Of a stretch of 44,534 bases of DNA, positions 35,166-44,534 are shown in pieces. Numbering within the stretch: the stretch's first letter is position 1; every line of letters starts with the position of its first letter. The stretch spans positions 1 through 44,534 of the forward strand of contig CAIZMI010000014.1 in assembly GCA_903934015.1 (NCBI GenBank), given 5' to 3'. The position numbers and the translations under genes are program-made. The notes below the pieces were generated by a model, which was not told the DNA's origin, made no database searches, and saw only the letters and a list, made by a program, of their open reading frames with translations. The DNA comes from an uncultured bacterium (lineage in GTDB: Bacteria; Patescibacteriota; Andersenbacteria; UBA10190; CAIZMI01).

Positions 35166-36107
35166 ATGACAACGGAAAATACCGTTTCCTTCTCTATTAT
35201 TACGCCTACCTTTAATCGGGCCTGGTGTATTGAGCGCGTTGTAAAATCAGTACTTCAACAGAAGTTTCAGAACTGGGAACTAATTATTGTTGACGATGGG
35301 TCAACGGACAATACGAAAAATGTTGTTGAAAAATACCTAATAGACCCTAGAGTAAGGTATTTTTATAAGAGAAATGGCGGGGTTGGAAGTGCAAGAAATT
35401 TCGGCATTGAGCATGCAAAAGGCGGACTGATTATGTTTATTGATAGTGATGACGAATTTACCGAAGGAGCATTTGATACAATTGCCTATGCAGAATGTCA
35501 TTATAATGATTTTGGAATTTTCATATTAGGAGCCACGAATCAGAAAGGAAAGAAAACCTATTTTATGGATGGCGACAGGAGACCTATTAGTTTTGAAGAG
35601 TTTATTAGCGAAAAATATTACAAGGGAGAGGCATACATGTGTTTTAGGCGGATTGTTTTTTCCGACAAAGAAGACCGATTTGATGAAGAAATAAACGGTG
35701 GAGAGTCGATTTGGATTTTTGGAGTGCTTAAAAAATATAAAGCTATAATGTTCAATACGATAGTTCGTATTTATTACACTGGATCTGCCGATTCAATGAT
35801 TACCTCAAATTTGACTATCAGCAAGATGAAGAATGTTAGTCGAATACAATCTAAATTATTAGAAGAATTTGGAGAAGATTTTCGAAAATACAATCACAAA
35901 AAGCTCGGCGAAATTTATCTTGTATTAGCTAGAGCGCTTGCGCTTACGGGGCCGCCCATTCTCAGTATTAAGTATTTTTTGCGTGGGATTTTATATAGCC
36001 CGTTTGATATTAAAAGAGTAACATTATACATACTTTCAATTTTTGATCGTAATCTGTATGTTAATAATTTTTTGAATTCCGTTTACAATAGAATCACACA
36101 CAAATAA
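35166..36107 (+). CDS. Family 2 glycosyltransferase
   Basis: FSIITPTFNRAWCIERVVKSVLQQKFQNWELIIVDDGSTDNT, MFIDSDDEF. Confidence 0.92.
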   Translation: MTTENTVSFSIITPTFNRAWCIERVVKSVLQQKFQNWELIIVDDGSTDNTKNVVEKYLIDPRVRYFYKRNGGVGSARNFGIEHAKGGLIMFIDSDDEFTEGAFDTIAYAECHYNDFGIFILGATNQKGKKTYFMDGDRRPISFEEFISEKYYKGEAYMCFRRIVFSDKEDRFDEEINGGESIWIFGVLKKYKAIMFNTIVRIYYTGSADSMITSNLTISKMKNVSRIQSKLLEEFGEDFRKYNHKKLGEIYLVLARALALTGPPILSIKYFLRGILYSPFDIKRVTLYILSIFDRNLYVNNFLNSVYNRITHK

Positions 36108-36134
36108 GTAATTCAATCTTTTTTCACCGTCTAT

Positions 36135-36902
36135 ATGGGAAATTATACCAAAAATACCAACACAGAAACTTTTTATAATAATTATTTGCAAAATAGTTAT
36201 TATAAAGTTCAAAATAATTGGGACGATGATCGGCAATATCGAGGATATCTTATTAAGAATTTTCTTGAGTTTTTTCCAAAAGATAAGAAATCCAATGTTT
36301 TAGATATAGGTATTGGGGACGGAAAAACGCTTCGCGCTTTTAAAGAGTTTGGTTACGTGAATTATTTTGGAATAGATATTGCGGAAGATTTAATCAAAGA
36401 AGCAAAGACACGCGACTTGGCCTGTGAGCATGTTAAAAACACAGTAGCTTTTCTCGATTTAAACAAGAATAAGTATTCTCTCGTGAGTATTTTTCATGTT
36501 ATCGAACATATTTCAAAACAAGAATCAGTTGATTTTCTTGAGAGAATTAAGGAGTCTCTTACGGAAGACGGAAAGGTTATTATTGTTACTCCAAGTGTCC
36601 AGAATATTTTTTATGTCGGGCCATTCTGGGATTTTACCCACGTAAATTTTTTTACAGAAAGATCATTGAGTCAGCTGTGTGAAGCTGCCGGCTTTAAAGA
36701 GATTAATGTTCGATCTGAAAGAGTGCCAATAAACATCTACGGGAATGGGTTTTTAAATTACTTCAGGCTTCTTGTGAGTGATATTGTTATAAAATTTATT
36801 CAAATTGTAGTTAATAGTTTTATAAGATTTCTTCGTTTTGGTATTGGAACAATAAATCCAAAAATATTATCACCAAACCTAGTCTGTATTTGCAAAAAAT
36901 AG
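36135..36902 (+). CDS. SAM-dependent methyltransferase
   Basis: NVLDIGIGDGKTLRAFKEFGY, YSLVSIFHVIEHISKQE. Confidence 0.85.
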   Translation: MGNYTKNTNTETFYNNYLQNSYYKVQNNWDDDRQYRGYLIKNFLEFFPKDKKSNVLDIGIGDGKTLRAFKEFGYVNYFGIDIAEDLIKEAKTRDLACEHVKNTVAFLDLNKNKYSLVSIFHVIEHISKQESVDFLERIKESLTEDGKVIIVTPSVQNIFYVGPFWDFTHVNFFTERSLSQLCEAAGFKEINVRSERVPINIYGNGFLNYFRLLVSDIVIKFIQIVVNSFIRFLRFGIGTINPKILSPNLVCICKK

Positions 36903-36904
36903 TC

Positions 36905-37903
36905 ATGAACAACAGCACCCTGCCTTTAGTTTCAGTGATTGTTCCCGTTTACAATCACGAGAAATTTATCGGCGAAACAATAAAAGGTGTGATCTCGCAA
37001 ACATTCCAAAATTGGGAGCTTTTGATTGTGGATGATTGCTCGACTGACAAGAGTTGGGAAATTATCCAAGAATACATAAAGAAAGATAGTCGGATTAAGG
37101 CATTCAGAAATGAGACAAACAGAGGGCTTATTCCAAACTGGAAATTTCTTATTGAAAATTCATCCGGAGACTATCTTGCTTTTCTTGAGGGCGATGATCT
37201 TTTTTACCATGATAATCTTGAGAAGAAAATCAATGTTTTTAAGAGATTTTCTGACCTTGGTATGGTGTATTGTAATTTTAATGTAATCGACAAGGATGGA
37301 AGCGTTCTTATAGGGGATTATAGATCGTTTCAGAAAATCAAAGTTTTTAGAAATCAGCCAATCAGTCCAAGCGCGTATCTTTCTTCGAAATATCATTTGA
37401 TTAATTCTTATGGTCAAATAATGGTCAAACGATCAGTTGTTGAAATGGTCGGTTACCCAAGAACACTTGACCCCTCCGCGAAGGTATTTCTACCCTCTGA
37501 TTGGGACTTTAATTTCAGGATCTCGACAAAAAATAATATCTATTATGTGGAAGATGTTCTTTTTGGTTATCGAAGACATGCGAATAATAACTCTTATGAT
37601 GCAGTGAAGGCTTATGCTCATATATCCCTTCTTTTGAATGAATATGAGAAAGTTTTTTCGGATAATCATGCCATATTGAAGGCGATACGATATAAGAGGG
37701 GGCGATATATTTATACAAAAATAATCTATTTTTTGGAAACAAAAAACAAGCCGATGGCATGGAGAGAATTTTTTGCTTATGTGAATAGCTTGCAGATTTT
37801 GTCCGTGGTAGATATTGATTTGAATATTAAGCTGTTGATTAGAATGTTTTTACCGGATTCGTTAAATTTATATATTAAAACACTTTATTATCATCAAGAT
37901 TAA
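36905..37903 (+). CDS. Family 2 glycosyltransferase
   Basis: LVSVIVPVYNHEKFIGETIKGVISQTFQNWELLIVDDCSTD, AFLEGDDLF. Confidence 0.92.
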   Translation: MNNSTLPLVSVIVPVYNHEKFIGETIKGVISQTFQNWELLIVDDCSTDKSWEIIQEYIKKDSRIKAFRNETNRGLIPNWKFLIENSSGDYLAFLEGDDLFYHDNLEKKINVFKRFSDLGMVYCNFNVIDKDGSVLIGDYRSFQKIKVFRNQPISPSAYLSSKYHLINSYGQIMVKRSVVEMVGYPRTLDPSAKVFLPSDWDFNFRISTKNNIYYVEDVLFGYRRHANNNSYDAVKAYAHISLLLNEYEKVFSDNHAILKAIRYKRGRYIYTKIIYFLETKNKPMAWREFFAYVNSLQILSVVDIDLNIKLLIRMFLPDSLNLYIKTLYYHQD

Positions 37904-37907
37904 CAAT

Positions 37908-38459
37908 ATGACAAAACTCGATATCGGCTGTGGACAAAACAAAAAAAATGGATTTATAGGGCTTGATCGTGTGAGGATGCCTGGCGTGGACATCGTTTGC
38001 GATATTGATAAGGAAAAAATTCCACTTGAAGACAATTCTGTAGACAGGGTCTTTTCCATGCATTTCATGGAGCACGTTTCTGATTTATTAGTGGTTATGG
38101 AAGAGGTGTGGCGTGTCTGCAGAGACGGCGCAAGAGTAACTATTGCTGTTCCGTATTTCACGTCCGTTGGGGCCTTTCGCGATCCGACGCATAAGCAATT
38201 TTTTACCTATGAAACGTTCGACCATTTCACTAATACAAAAAAACTCCCGTCTTTCTATTCGGAAGCGAAATTTAGAATCGTCAAGAAACGAATCCTTTTC
38301 TACCCTTCAAATTCGAATATTTATGGGAAAATCCGTTTTATTCATATGGTGCCGTTCCAGTGGATTGCAGATTTCTGTCCATACTTCTATGAACACTCGC
38401 TGCTGAAGCTTTTTTCCGCACGAGATTTGTATGTTGAACTTGAGGTGGTAAAGAAATGA
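37908..38459 (+). CDS. SAM-dependent methyltransferase
   Basis: KLDIGCGQNKKNGFIGLD, VDRVFSMHFMEHVSDL. Confidence 0.8.
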   Translation: MTKLDIGCGQNKKNGFIGLDRVRMPGVDIVCDIDKEKIPLEDNSVDRVFSMHFMEHVSDLLVVMEEVWRVCRDGARVTIAVPYFTSVGAFRDPTHKQFFTYETFDHFTNTKKLPSFYSEAKFRIVKKRILFYPSNSNIYGKIRFIHMVPFQWIADFCPYFYEHSLLKLFSARDLYVELEVVKK

Positions 38460-39265
38460 AACATGGATTGGTGAGTATTATTGTCGTTTCCTATAACGCC
38501 GAAAAATATATTGAAAAAACGCTTCGGAGCTGTCTTGCACAGACATATCCGAGTTTTGAGATTCTTGTTCTAGATAACGCTTCGGATGATAAGACGGTGG
38601 AAGTTATCAAAAATATGACTGACTCCAGAATTACAGTCTTCGAAGGAAGGGAGAATGTTGGACCATATGCCGGACTGAATTTTATTTTGGGTCGAGCCGA
38701 AGGGGAATATATCGCTGTTCAGGATCATGACGATATTTGGTTTCCGGAGAAGATTGCAAAGCAAGTCGAATTCTTAAAGAACAACGACGACAGTGTTGCC
38801 TGTGGCACTAACACACTTTACTATTTTGAAAAAAAAGAAGTTTTAATTCTTAACAAGAAGTCACTTTACACGAATTTTGTAGATCACACCTCGCTCGTTT
38901 TTCGGAATATGGGATTTCGGTACGATATAAACCATACGCTTGCTGATGAGTTTTTTGAGAAAAGGGTTCTTTTAAAAGAAGGGAGACTTTTTTGTATTCA
39001 AGAGCCATTGACCGTTCACAGAATAAAAAAAGGGGGCGGAAACCTTTCTTCTTCAAGATTCACCCTTTCTTCCAAAAGCATGATGGACTTTTTCTCAGTT
39101 AACTCGATAAGCGCCAGAAGCTTTCTGTATCTTATTGACTTGCTTTTTGGAAAATTCCTCTCAGAAGGCGTTGTCTGGTTCGTGCGAAGAAAAATCACCA
39201 TGCGGAATGCCAAGTGGATTTCTCTTGAGAAATTTCAGGAGCACTTTCCGGAAGTTATTTTATAA
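38456..39265 (+). CDS. Family 2 glycosyltransferase
   Basis: VSIIVVSYNAEKYIEKTLRSCLAQTYPSFEILVLDNASDD, VQDHDDIW. Confidence 0.92.
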   Translation: MKHGLVSIIVVSYNAEKYIEKTLRSCLAQTYPSFEILVLDNASDDKTVEVIKNMTDSRITVFEGRENVGPYAGLNFILGRAEGEYIAVQDHDDIWFPEKIAKQVEFLKNNDDSVACGTNTLYYFEKKEVLILNKKSLYTNFVDHTSLVFRNMGFRYDINHTLADEFFEKRVLLKEGRLFCIQEPLTVHRIKKGGGNLSSSRFTLSSKSMMDFFSVNSISARSFLYLIDLLFGKFLSEGVVWFVRRKITMRNAKWISLEKFQEHFPEVIL

Positions 39266-40357
39266 ACTCTTTAAAAATCGACTTAATCGTGAGGTTACGG
39301 TTTTAATATCGAATTTTTCTCGAATGTCACGCTTGGCATTTATTCCAAGCATTTCATATTTCTCAAAATCATTAAGTAAGTTTAAAATAGCGTTTTCAAG
39401 TGCTTCTGTGTCTCGTGGAGGAACAAGAATACCAGTCTCGGTGGTCCTAATGAGTTCGCGGTTCTCAGGAATATCAGTCGTGATGATGGGTAAACCCGCA
39501 GCCATTGCCTCCATGATTGCATTCGACATACCCTCAAAGAGAGTCGGAAGAATGAAACAATTACTTGCCCTGAGAATATCAGGAACATCATTACGACGCC
39601 CAAGCAATATCAAATGTTTTTTGGATTTATACCGATGCATCTGACGTTCAAGATTATCTCGTTCTGGCCCATCACCAACAAGAATAAGGTATGCTTTTTT
39701 ATTTTCTTGAAAAACCGACTCAAATGCCTCGAGTAGGTAATGATGTCCCTTATTCACTGCGAAATTGGCGACGCATGTAATAACAAATCGATTATCCGGA
39801 AGACTGAGTTCCTGAATAATTCTTGAACCATCAGCATTTTCATATGCATCAATATCAATACCATTCGGAATTACGATAATATTTTCCGATCTTACACCAA
39901 TACGACTGACATAGAAATCTTTGACAGCATCTGAGTTGGCAATATATTGTCTAACAATTGATTTAGTAAGCCATTCAAGGATTTGTGCTACGAAATATTT
40001 CGGGTGATTATAGGTGGTGCGTAGAGAGGAAATAATAGGCGTCTCAATAATATTGCGAAGCGCAATACGTCCAATCATATCTGCATGAAAAAGATACGTG
40101 ATGATGATGGCAGGTTTTTCTTCCTTAACATGTTTGCGAAGACGCCAGATTCCAGAGAAAACAGAGAGTCCGTTACAACAAACTGTTTCTACTTTAATAC
40201 CAGTAGAAATAAATGCCGGAGCAAGCTCTCCATTCTCTTTAAGAGTAATAATTTTATGATCAAAATCATTAATCAGCGGAAGCGATCTAAGGAGCATGTT
40301 CTCACATCCACCATTTCCAAGGGACTGAATAATGTGGAGAATTTTTTTATTAGACAT
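39260..40357 (-). CDS. Family 4 glycosyltransferase
   Basis: IIQSLGNGGCENMLLRSL, LPTLFEGMSNAIMEAMAAGLPIITTDIPENRELI. Confidence 0.92.
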   Translation of the reverse strand: MSNKKILHIIQSLGNGGCENMLLRSLPLINDFDHKIITLKENGELAPAFISTGIKVETVCCNGLSVFSGIWRLRKHVKEEKPAIIITYLFHADMIGRIALRNIIETPIISSLRTTYNHPKYFVAQILEWLTKSIVRQYIANSDAVKDFYVSRIGVRSENIIVIPNGIDIDAYENADGSRIIQELSLPDNRFVITCVANFAVNKGHHYLLEAFESVFQENKKAYLILVGDGPERDNLERQMHRYKSKKHLILLGRRNDVPDILRASNCFILPTLFEGMSNAIMEAMAAGLPIITTDIPENRELIRTTETGILVPPRDTEALENAILNLLNDFEKYEMLGINAKRDIREKFDIKTVTSRLSRFLKSL

Positions 40358-40518
40358 TCTGATCAGAGAATAATTAAATTAATAGCTACCGAAAAATTAA
40401 TGATGGACCACTAAAACTGACTGGTTTATTTCTTAAAAACATTCACGTAAAGCTTCTTTCTTGACATCAAATCAGAATAATACTTCAAATTTTCTTGTCT
40501 CATACCAGTGTTTAATGA

Positions 40519-42408
40519 TTAATCAAAAAACTCTCTAAACCAGTGCTCCAAGGTAATTAACGACCAGATTCTGTGACCATGATCAATTCTTGTGGTGTTG
40601 TGTTCATCCAAAAGCTTTGCAATCTCTTCTTTCTTAAAAATTCCACGATTCATCGCCACCTCAGATAATAACATATCATATGAATAATCCTTTAGCTCAT
40701 TTCTAAACCAGGAATGAATCGGAATACCAAACCCCATTTTTTTTCTATACATAACATCGTGGGGTAAAATATTTTTGAGAGCTTTTTTGAGAATAAATTT
40801 TTTGTGATTAAAACCGTGCAATTTTAGCTTGAATGGTATCTGTGCCGTCATTTCCAAGAACTCATGATCTAAAAATGGAGAGCGCCCTTCAAGCGAAACG
40901 GCCATGCTTGCGATATCAACTTTTGCAAGAAGATCCTCGGGAAGATAAGTGACAAAATCAGCAAACATGGCTTGTTCCCCCACATCATCGGAACCGGCCC
41001 TAGAAAACTGATCAGCAACCAGTGAAGATGAATCAATATTTTTAAACTTAGCAGAAAACAAATCTGAATAAATTTGTTTTTTGAACGCGTCTGTAAAGTA
41101 GCAAATATAATTTACATAGCGCCTGCCTGCCGATTCACTCAACGTATCAGAAAATATTTGCCCGCGATAAAGTGAATTTCTTTTCAAATAATGTTTAGAA
41201 ATGTCGAGAGTTGGTTTGATAATCAAATTATGAATGCTTTTAAATTTCCGATACATATTAGAGAATTTTAGAGCACTGTAGCGACTATAGCCCGCAAAAT
41301 TTTCATCTCCTCCATCCCCATTTAACGCAACCGTCACATGCTCGCGCGACAACTTCGATACATAATAAGTTGGAAGTGCGCTCGAATCAGCATAAGGCTC
41401 TTCATAATGATTCACGAGCATAGGCAATAATTCCATCGCGTGAGGTTCAACAATGAATTCTCTATGGTCTGTTTTAAATTGTTCCGCAACCATTTTTGCA
41501 TAGGGCAATTCATTGTATTTTATATCTGAAAAACCAATAGAGAATGTTTTTATTGGGACCGTAGAGTGCCTACTCATCAAGGCAACAATCGCGCTTGAAT
41601 CAATCCCCCCCGAAAGAAATGCTCCTAAAGGCACATCAGAAATCATGCGTATTTTAACACTCTCGTCTAGTTTATTCAGAATTCGATCAATCCAATCACC
41701 TTCTGACAATGACAGCTTTTTTGTGTAATTTAACTCCCAATATTGTTTGTTTTCCAATCTTCCATTCTTTATATCCAGAAAAATATAATGAGCTGGCTCA
41801 AGTTTTCTTATTCCAGTAAAACCAGTAAATGGCGCCGGGCAATACTGGTAAGTCAAATAATGATGAATAGCCACGTAATCCGGCTCTTTTCTATATTCTG
41901 GTTGAGTTAAAATTGCCTTTAACTCAGAGGCAAACATAAACATTTTTCCGTCCCAATAATACTTAAACGGTTTTTTTCCCACTCGATCTCTCGCACAAAA
42001 AAGTGTTTCTTCTTTTGCATCATAGATTGCAAATGAAAACATTCCCCGAAGATATTTCAGACAACCCTCGCGGTATTTGTCATATAACGCCATTATTACT
42101 TCCGTGTCCGTTTTTGAACGGAATACATAACCACTGGAAACCATTTTTTCTCTTTGTTCTTGGAAATTATATATTTCACCATTGAATACAATCCAGTATC
42201 TATCCAGGAATGACATTGGTTGATGTCCAAGGGGCGACAAGTCGATAATCGATAAGCGTCGATGTCCCAAGCCAACATTCTTTTTGGGTGACAAGAAAAC
42301 ACCACCATCGTCAGGGCCACGGTGTTTTATCGCCTCATTCATGGCCTCTATATCAGCCTCGTTTACTACACCGCCATTTATGCAAATTTTTCCAGTAATT
42401 CCACACAT
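40519..42408 (-). CDS. asnB: Asparagine synthase (glutamine-hydrolysing)
   Basis: MCGITGK catalytic Cys2, NGEIYNF, FLSGGIDSSAIVALM; start placed at MCGI. Confidence 0.95.
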   Translation of the reverse strand: MCGITGKICINGGVVNEADIEAMNEAIKHRGPDDGGVFLSPKKNVGLGHRRLSIIDLSPLGHQPMSFLDRYWIVFNGEIYNFQEQREKMVSSGYVFRSKTDTEVIMALYDKYREGCLKYLRGMFSFAIYDAKEETLFCARDRVGKKPFKYYWDGKMFMFASELKAILTQPEYRKEPDYVAIHHYLTYQYCPAPFTGFTGIRKLEPAHYIFLDIKNGRLENKQYWELNYTKKLSLSEGDWIDRILNKLDESVKIRMISDVPLGAFLSGGIDSSAIVALMSRHSTVPIKTFSIGFSDIKYNELPYAKMVAEQFKTDHREFIVEPHAMELLPMLVNHYEEPYADSSALPTYYVSKLSREHVTVALNGDGGDENFAGYSRYSALKFSNMYRKFKSIHNLIIKPTLDISKHYLKRNSLYRGQIFSDTLSESAGRRYVNYICYFTDAFKKQIYSDLFSAKFKNIDSSSLVADQFSRAGSDDVGEQAMFADFVTYLPEDLLAKVDIASMAVSLEGRSPFLDHEFLEMTAQIPFKLKLHGFNHKKFILKKALKNILPHDVMYRKKMGFGIPIHSWFRNELKDYSYDMLLSEVAMNRGIFKKEEIAKLLDEHNTTRIDHGHRIWSLITLEHWFREFFD

Positions 42409-42425
42409 CGCAATTAAATAATAAC

Positions 42426-43634
42426 TTAAATAGTATCTTTTTTCCCATCCATCATCGCTTCTAGAATATTTTTGTATTTCAAAACGCTTTCCGACCAATC
42501 AAATTTTCCGGTTACTGCCTTAAAAGCATTTTCACCCATTAGCTTTCTCAATTCCGCATCTACTGACAATTTGCGAATACTATTTGCAATAGTCTCTACA
42601 TCATGCGGTGCAAAAAGAACTATTTCGTCGACTTCTTTCAATATTTCCCTTGTTCCACCAACATTTGTTGCGATAATCGGCAAATGACACAGTGACGCCT
42701 CAATTACCGCCGTCGGCATCCCCTCCGTATAACTTGGATTAATAAAAATATCAGAACTTTTCAAGAGTCCAATCGCTTCTTTAAATTTCTTTTCTCCCCA
42801 AAAAATAACCTTCTCTTGCAAGTGTTTCTCGGTCACCATTTGTCTCAGTGCCACCTCCTCAGGACCGCTACCAATTAACCAAAGAACTAGAGGAAGATCA
42901 CTTAAACACGTCAATGCATCAAGGATATCCGCAACCCCCTTTCCGCTTATCAGCCTTCCTAAATATGAAATCACCACTTGATTGGGTGCTAAGTATTTTC
43001 TTGCCTGATCTGTTTTTTCAACCTCCGAAATTGCAGCTTCGTTTACACCCCGAAAGACAATGTTATATTTCCTGCCGCAATGCAGAGTACTTGCGAATTC
43101 CGCTGATGCGACAGAATTACAAACAACCTCATCTGCAAACCTGAATACCAACCAACCCAGTGTATGATCACAAAACCATGCAATAAAATTAACAATGTTA
43201 TTATTCAATTTTGGAAAATCTGAGCCGTGTTCTATGTGGAGCCATTTTATTCCGAGTGATTTCGCGAAAATCATTGTAATTAACGAAGAAAAGAAAAACC
43301 TTGTCCGCGAGATAACCGCATCATATCTTTCCCCCTTAAGCTGTTTGATTTGTTGATAAAATTTAAATTGCCAAAATTTAGGGATCGGATAATTAGCAAT
43401 CAATTCAAACGCAGGATAACGAATAACTAAAATTGTATTTCCACCCTCAACAGTCGCTTTTTCTGGGTTTTGAGTGTCTGGTATTTGCGGAAGATCAGGC
43501 GTAAAAACTGTTACAGCATAACCCACCCTACTTATCTCATTATTAAACTGCGCGGAGTGAGACTCCAATCCACCAACGTGTGGCGGATAGTAAGGAGAAA
43601 AAACTAGTAATTTTTTCATTTTATAATTTTCCAA
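42426..43634 (-). CDS. Family 4 glycosyltransferase
   Basis: FSPYYPPHVGGLESHSAQF, NPSYTEGMPTAVIEASLCHLPIIATNVGGTREIL. Confidence 0.92.
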   Translation of the reverse strand: MENYKMKKLLVFSPYYPPHVGGLESHSAQFNNEISRVGYAVTVFTPDLPQIPDTQNPEKATVEGGNTILVIRYPAFELIANYPIPKFWQFKFYQQIKQLKGERYDAVISRTRFFFSSLITMIFAKSLGIKWLHIEHGSDFPKLNNNIVNFIAWFCDHTLGWLVFRFADEVVCNSVASAEFASTLHCGRKYNIVFRGVNEAAISEVEKTDQARKYLAPNQVVISYLGRLISGKGVADILDALTCLSDLPLVLWLIGSGPEEVALRQMVTEKHLQEKVIFWGEKKFKEAIGLLKSSDIFINPSYTEGMPTAVIEASLCHLPIIATNVGGTREILKEVDEIVLFAPHDVETIANSIRKLSVDAELRKLMGENAFKAVTGKFDWSESVLKYKNILEAMMDGKKDTI

Positions 43635-44534
43635 ATTTTCACCATCTCATTGTCATTGTATATTAGTTCAAATGAGTTTGGCTGACTGTCAAAAACAACT
43701 GTTTTGCATATACTATTTTTTTTATAGTATGGCCTATTAGCGTATGGATTTCTTGGATCATCCCTATAAAAATATATATATCCTGACGTCACCAAATCTT
43801 CCTTTCCAAGCTGGTTGTCTCCGTAGATACTTAGCGCGGCATATTTTGCAGAAATAGATTGGACACCGGCAATAGTCAACAGCTCGTTATTATTGGAATA
43901 ATCCTCAAATTCCTTTCTGAACCCGCTTTCAACACTTTCTTTCTTGGGTGAATAGGAAACCATACCACTGCTAAAATAATTCCAAACGCCATCTTTGTTT
44001 ATTACATCATTATCGCAAAAGAATGTTTCTGGCATTATATAATATCTGGACTGAGTAAAATATTGCAATAAGTTTTTATCACCGCGTGATAATAAAATTC
44101 TCTCGCCCGGAAGATTTTCACGAATCCACTTTGCAGCATTAAGGCGATAGTTAGGAAGCATAAAACTCTTTTGATGGTTGACATATATTGCCCCCACAAT
44201 ACCGATAAAAACACAACAAAGAAGGCCATAGCGCATTAATAAATTGGTTTCCCAATCACGAAGAATCAAAAATAGAATAAATAAAATGGTAATACCAGCA
44301 AAAATCCAAACCCTTTCAGGTAAAAATGAATAATTCAACAGTCTTGGCATTACTTCTGCGAAAGCAAAAAAGAAAGAAAAAGCCACACTCAAAATAACCA
44401 TCTCCCTAGAAATTGATATCATTTTTATTTTCTGAATCAATTGTTTTTTTTCTTTTAATACACAGTAGGTACTGTAAACAAAAAGAACCAGTAGTAGCGG
44501 ACCCACATAAAAAAGATAGTACTTTGCTACACCG
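43616..44534 (-). CDS. Membrane protein, probable lipid-linked glycosyltransferase; truncated by the window edge
   Basis: Frame stays open upstream of 44506 to the window end (GVAKYYLFYVGPLLLV...); multiple TM segments. Confidence 0.6.
   Translation of the reverse strand, partial: GVAKYYLFYVGPLLLVLFVYSTYCVLKEKKQLIQKIKMISISREMVILSVAFSFFFAFAEVMPRLLNYSFLPERVWIFAGITILFILFLILRDWETNLLMRYGLLCCVFIGIVGAIYVNHQKSFMLPNYRLNAAKWIRENLPGERILLSRGDKNLLQYFTQSRYYIMPETFFCDNDVINKDGVWNYFSSGMVSYSPKKESVESGFRKEFEDYSNNNELLTIAGVQSISAKYAALSIYGDNQLGKEDLVTSGYIYFYRDDPRNPYANRPYYKKNSICKTVVFDSQPNSFELIYNDNEMVKIWKIIK

Noticed and set aside
42409-42498. N-terminal extension of asnB (MVGKRFEIQKYSRSDDGWEKRYYLSYYLIA)
   Set aside because: Class II amidotransferases need the Cys directly after the initiator Met; MCGITGK begins at 42408.
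1-44534. Alternative genetic code (UGA recoded as Gly, as in Gracilibacteria/SR1)
   Set aside because: TGA terminates several confident genes, such as the ATGA/GTGA overlaps at 5727, 29223 and 33288, and ORFs are intact under the standard code.

Overview
The window encodes a bacterial chromosome segment that uses the standard code (TGA is a stop). Its gene content and repeat style suggest a Patescibacteria/CPR genome; this is an inference only. From left to right it contains: a truncated tRNA-Gln; dnaX; a GtrA-like protein; two membrane glycosyltransferases; a minus-strand block lysS-serS-ftsQ-hydrolase-membrane murF-aminotransferase-femAB; an isolated nitronate monooxygenase-like gene; a PIF1-like helicase; greA; mrdA/mreD/mreC; a DUF2779-like nuclease between two 132-bp direct repeats; a secreted LCAT-like lipase; and a surface-polysaccharide locus with epimerase, UDP-sugar dehydrogenase, flippase, alternating glycosyltransferase and methyltransferase genes, asnB and two GT4 enzymes. 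The strongest observation is a 483-aa LAGLIDADG intein (30003-31451) in the UDP-sugar dehydrogenase. It is inserted immediately before the catalytic cysteine (GGH|C), so the enzyme must splice to become active. Other points of interest are palindromic repeats translated in frame inside coding genes, modular hairpin-repeat islands around the DUF2779 gene, a tRNA interrupted in its T-loop by two hairpins with complementary loops, and a pseudoknot-capable intergenic element before femAB. All homology calls come from motif recognition by eye; no searches were run.
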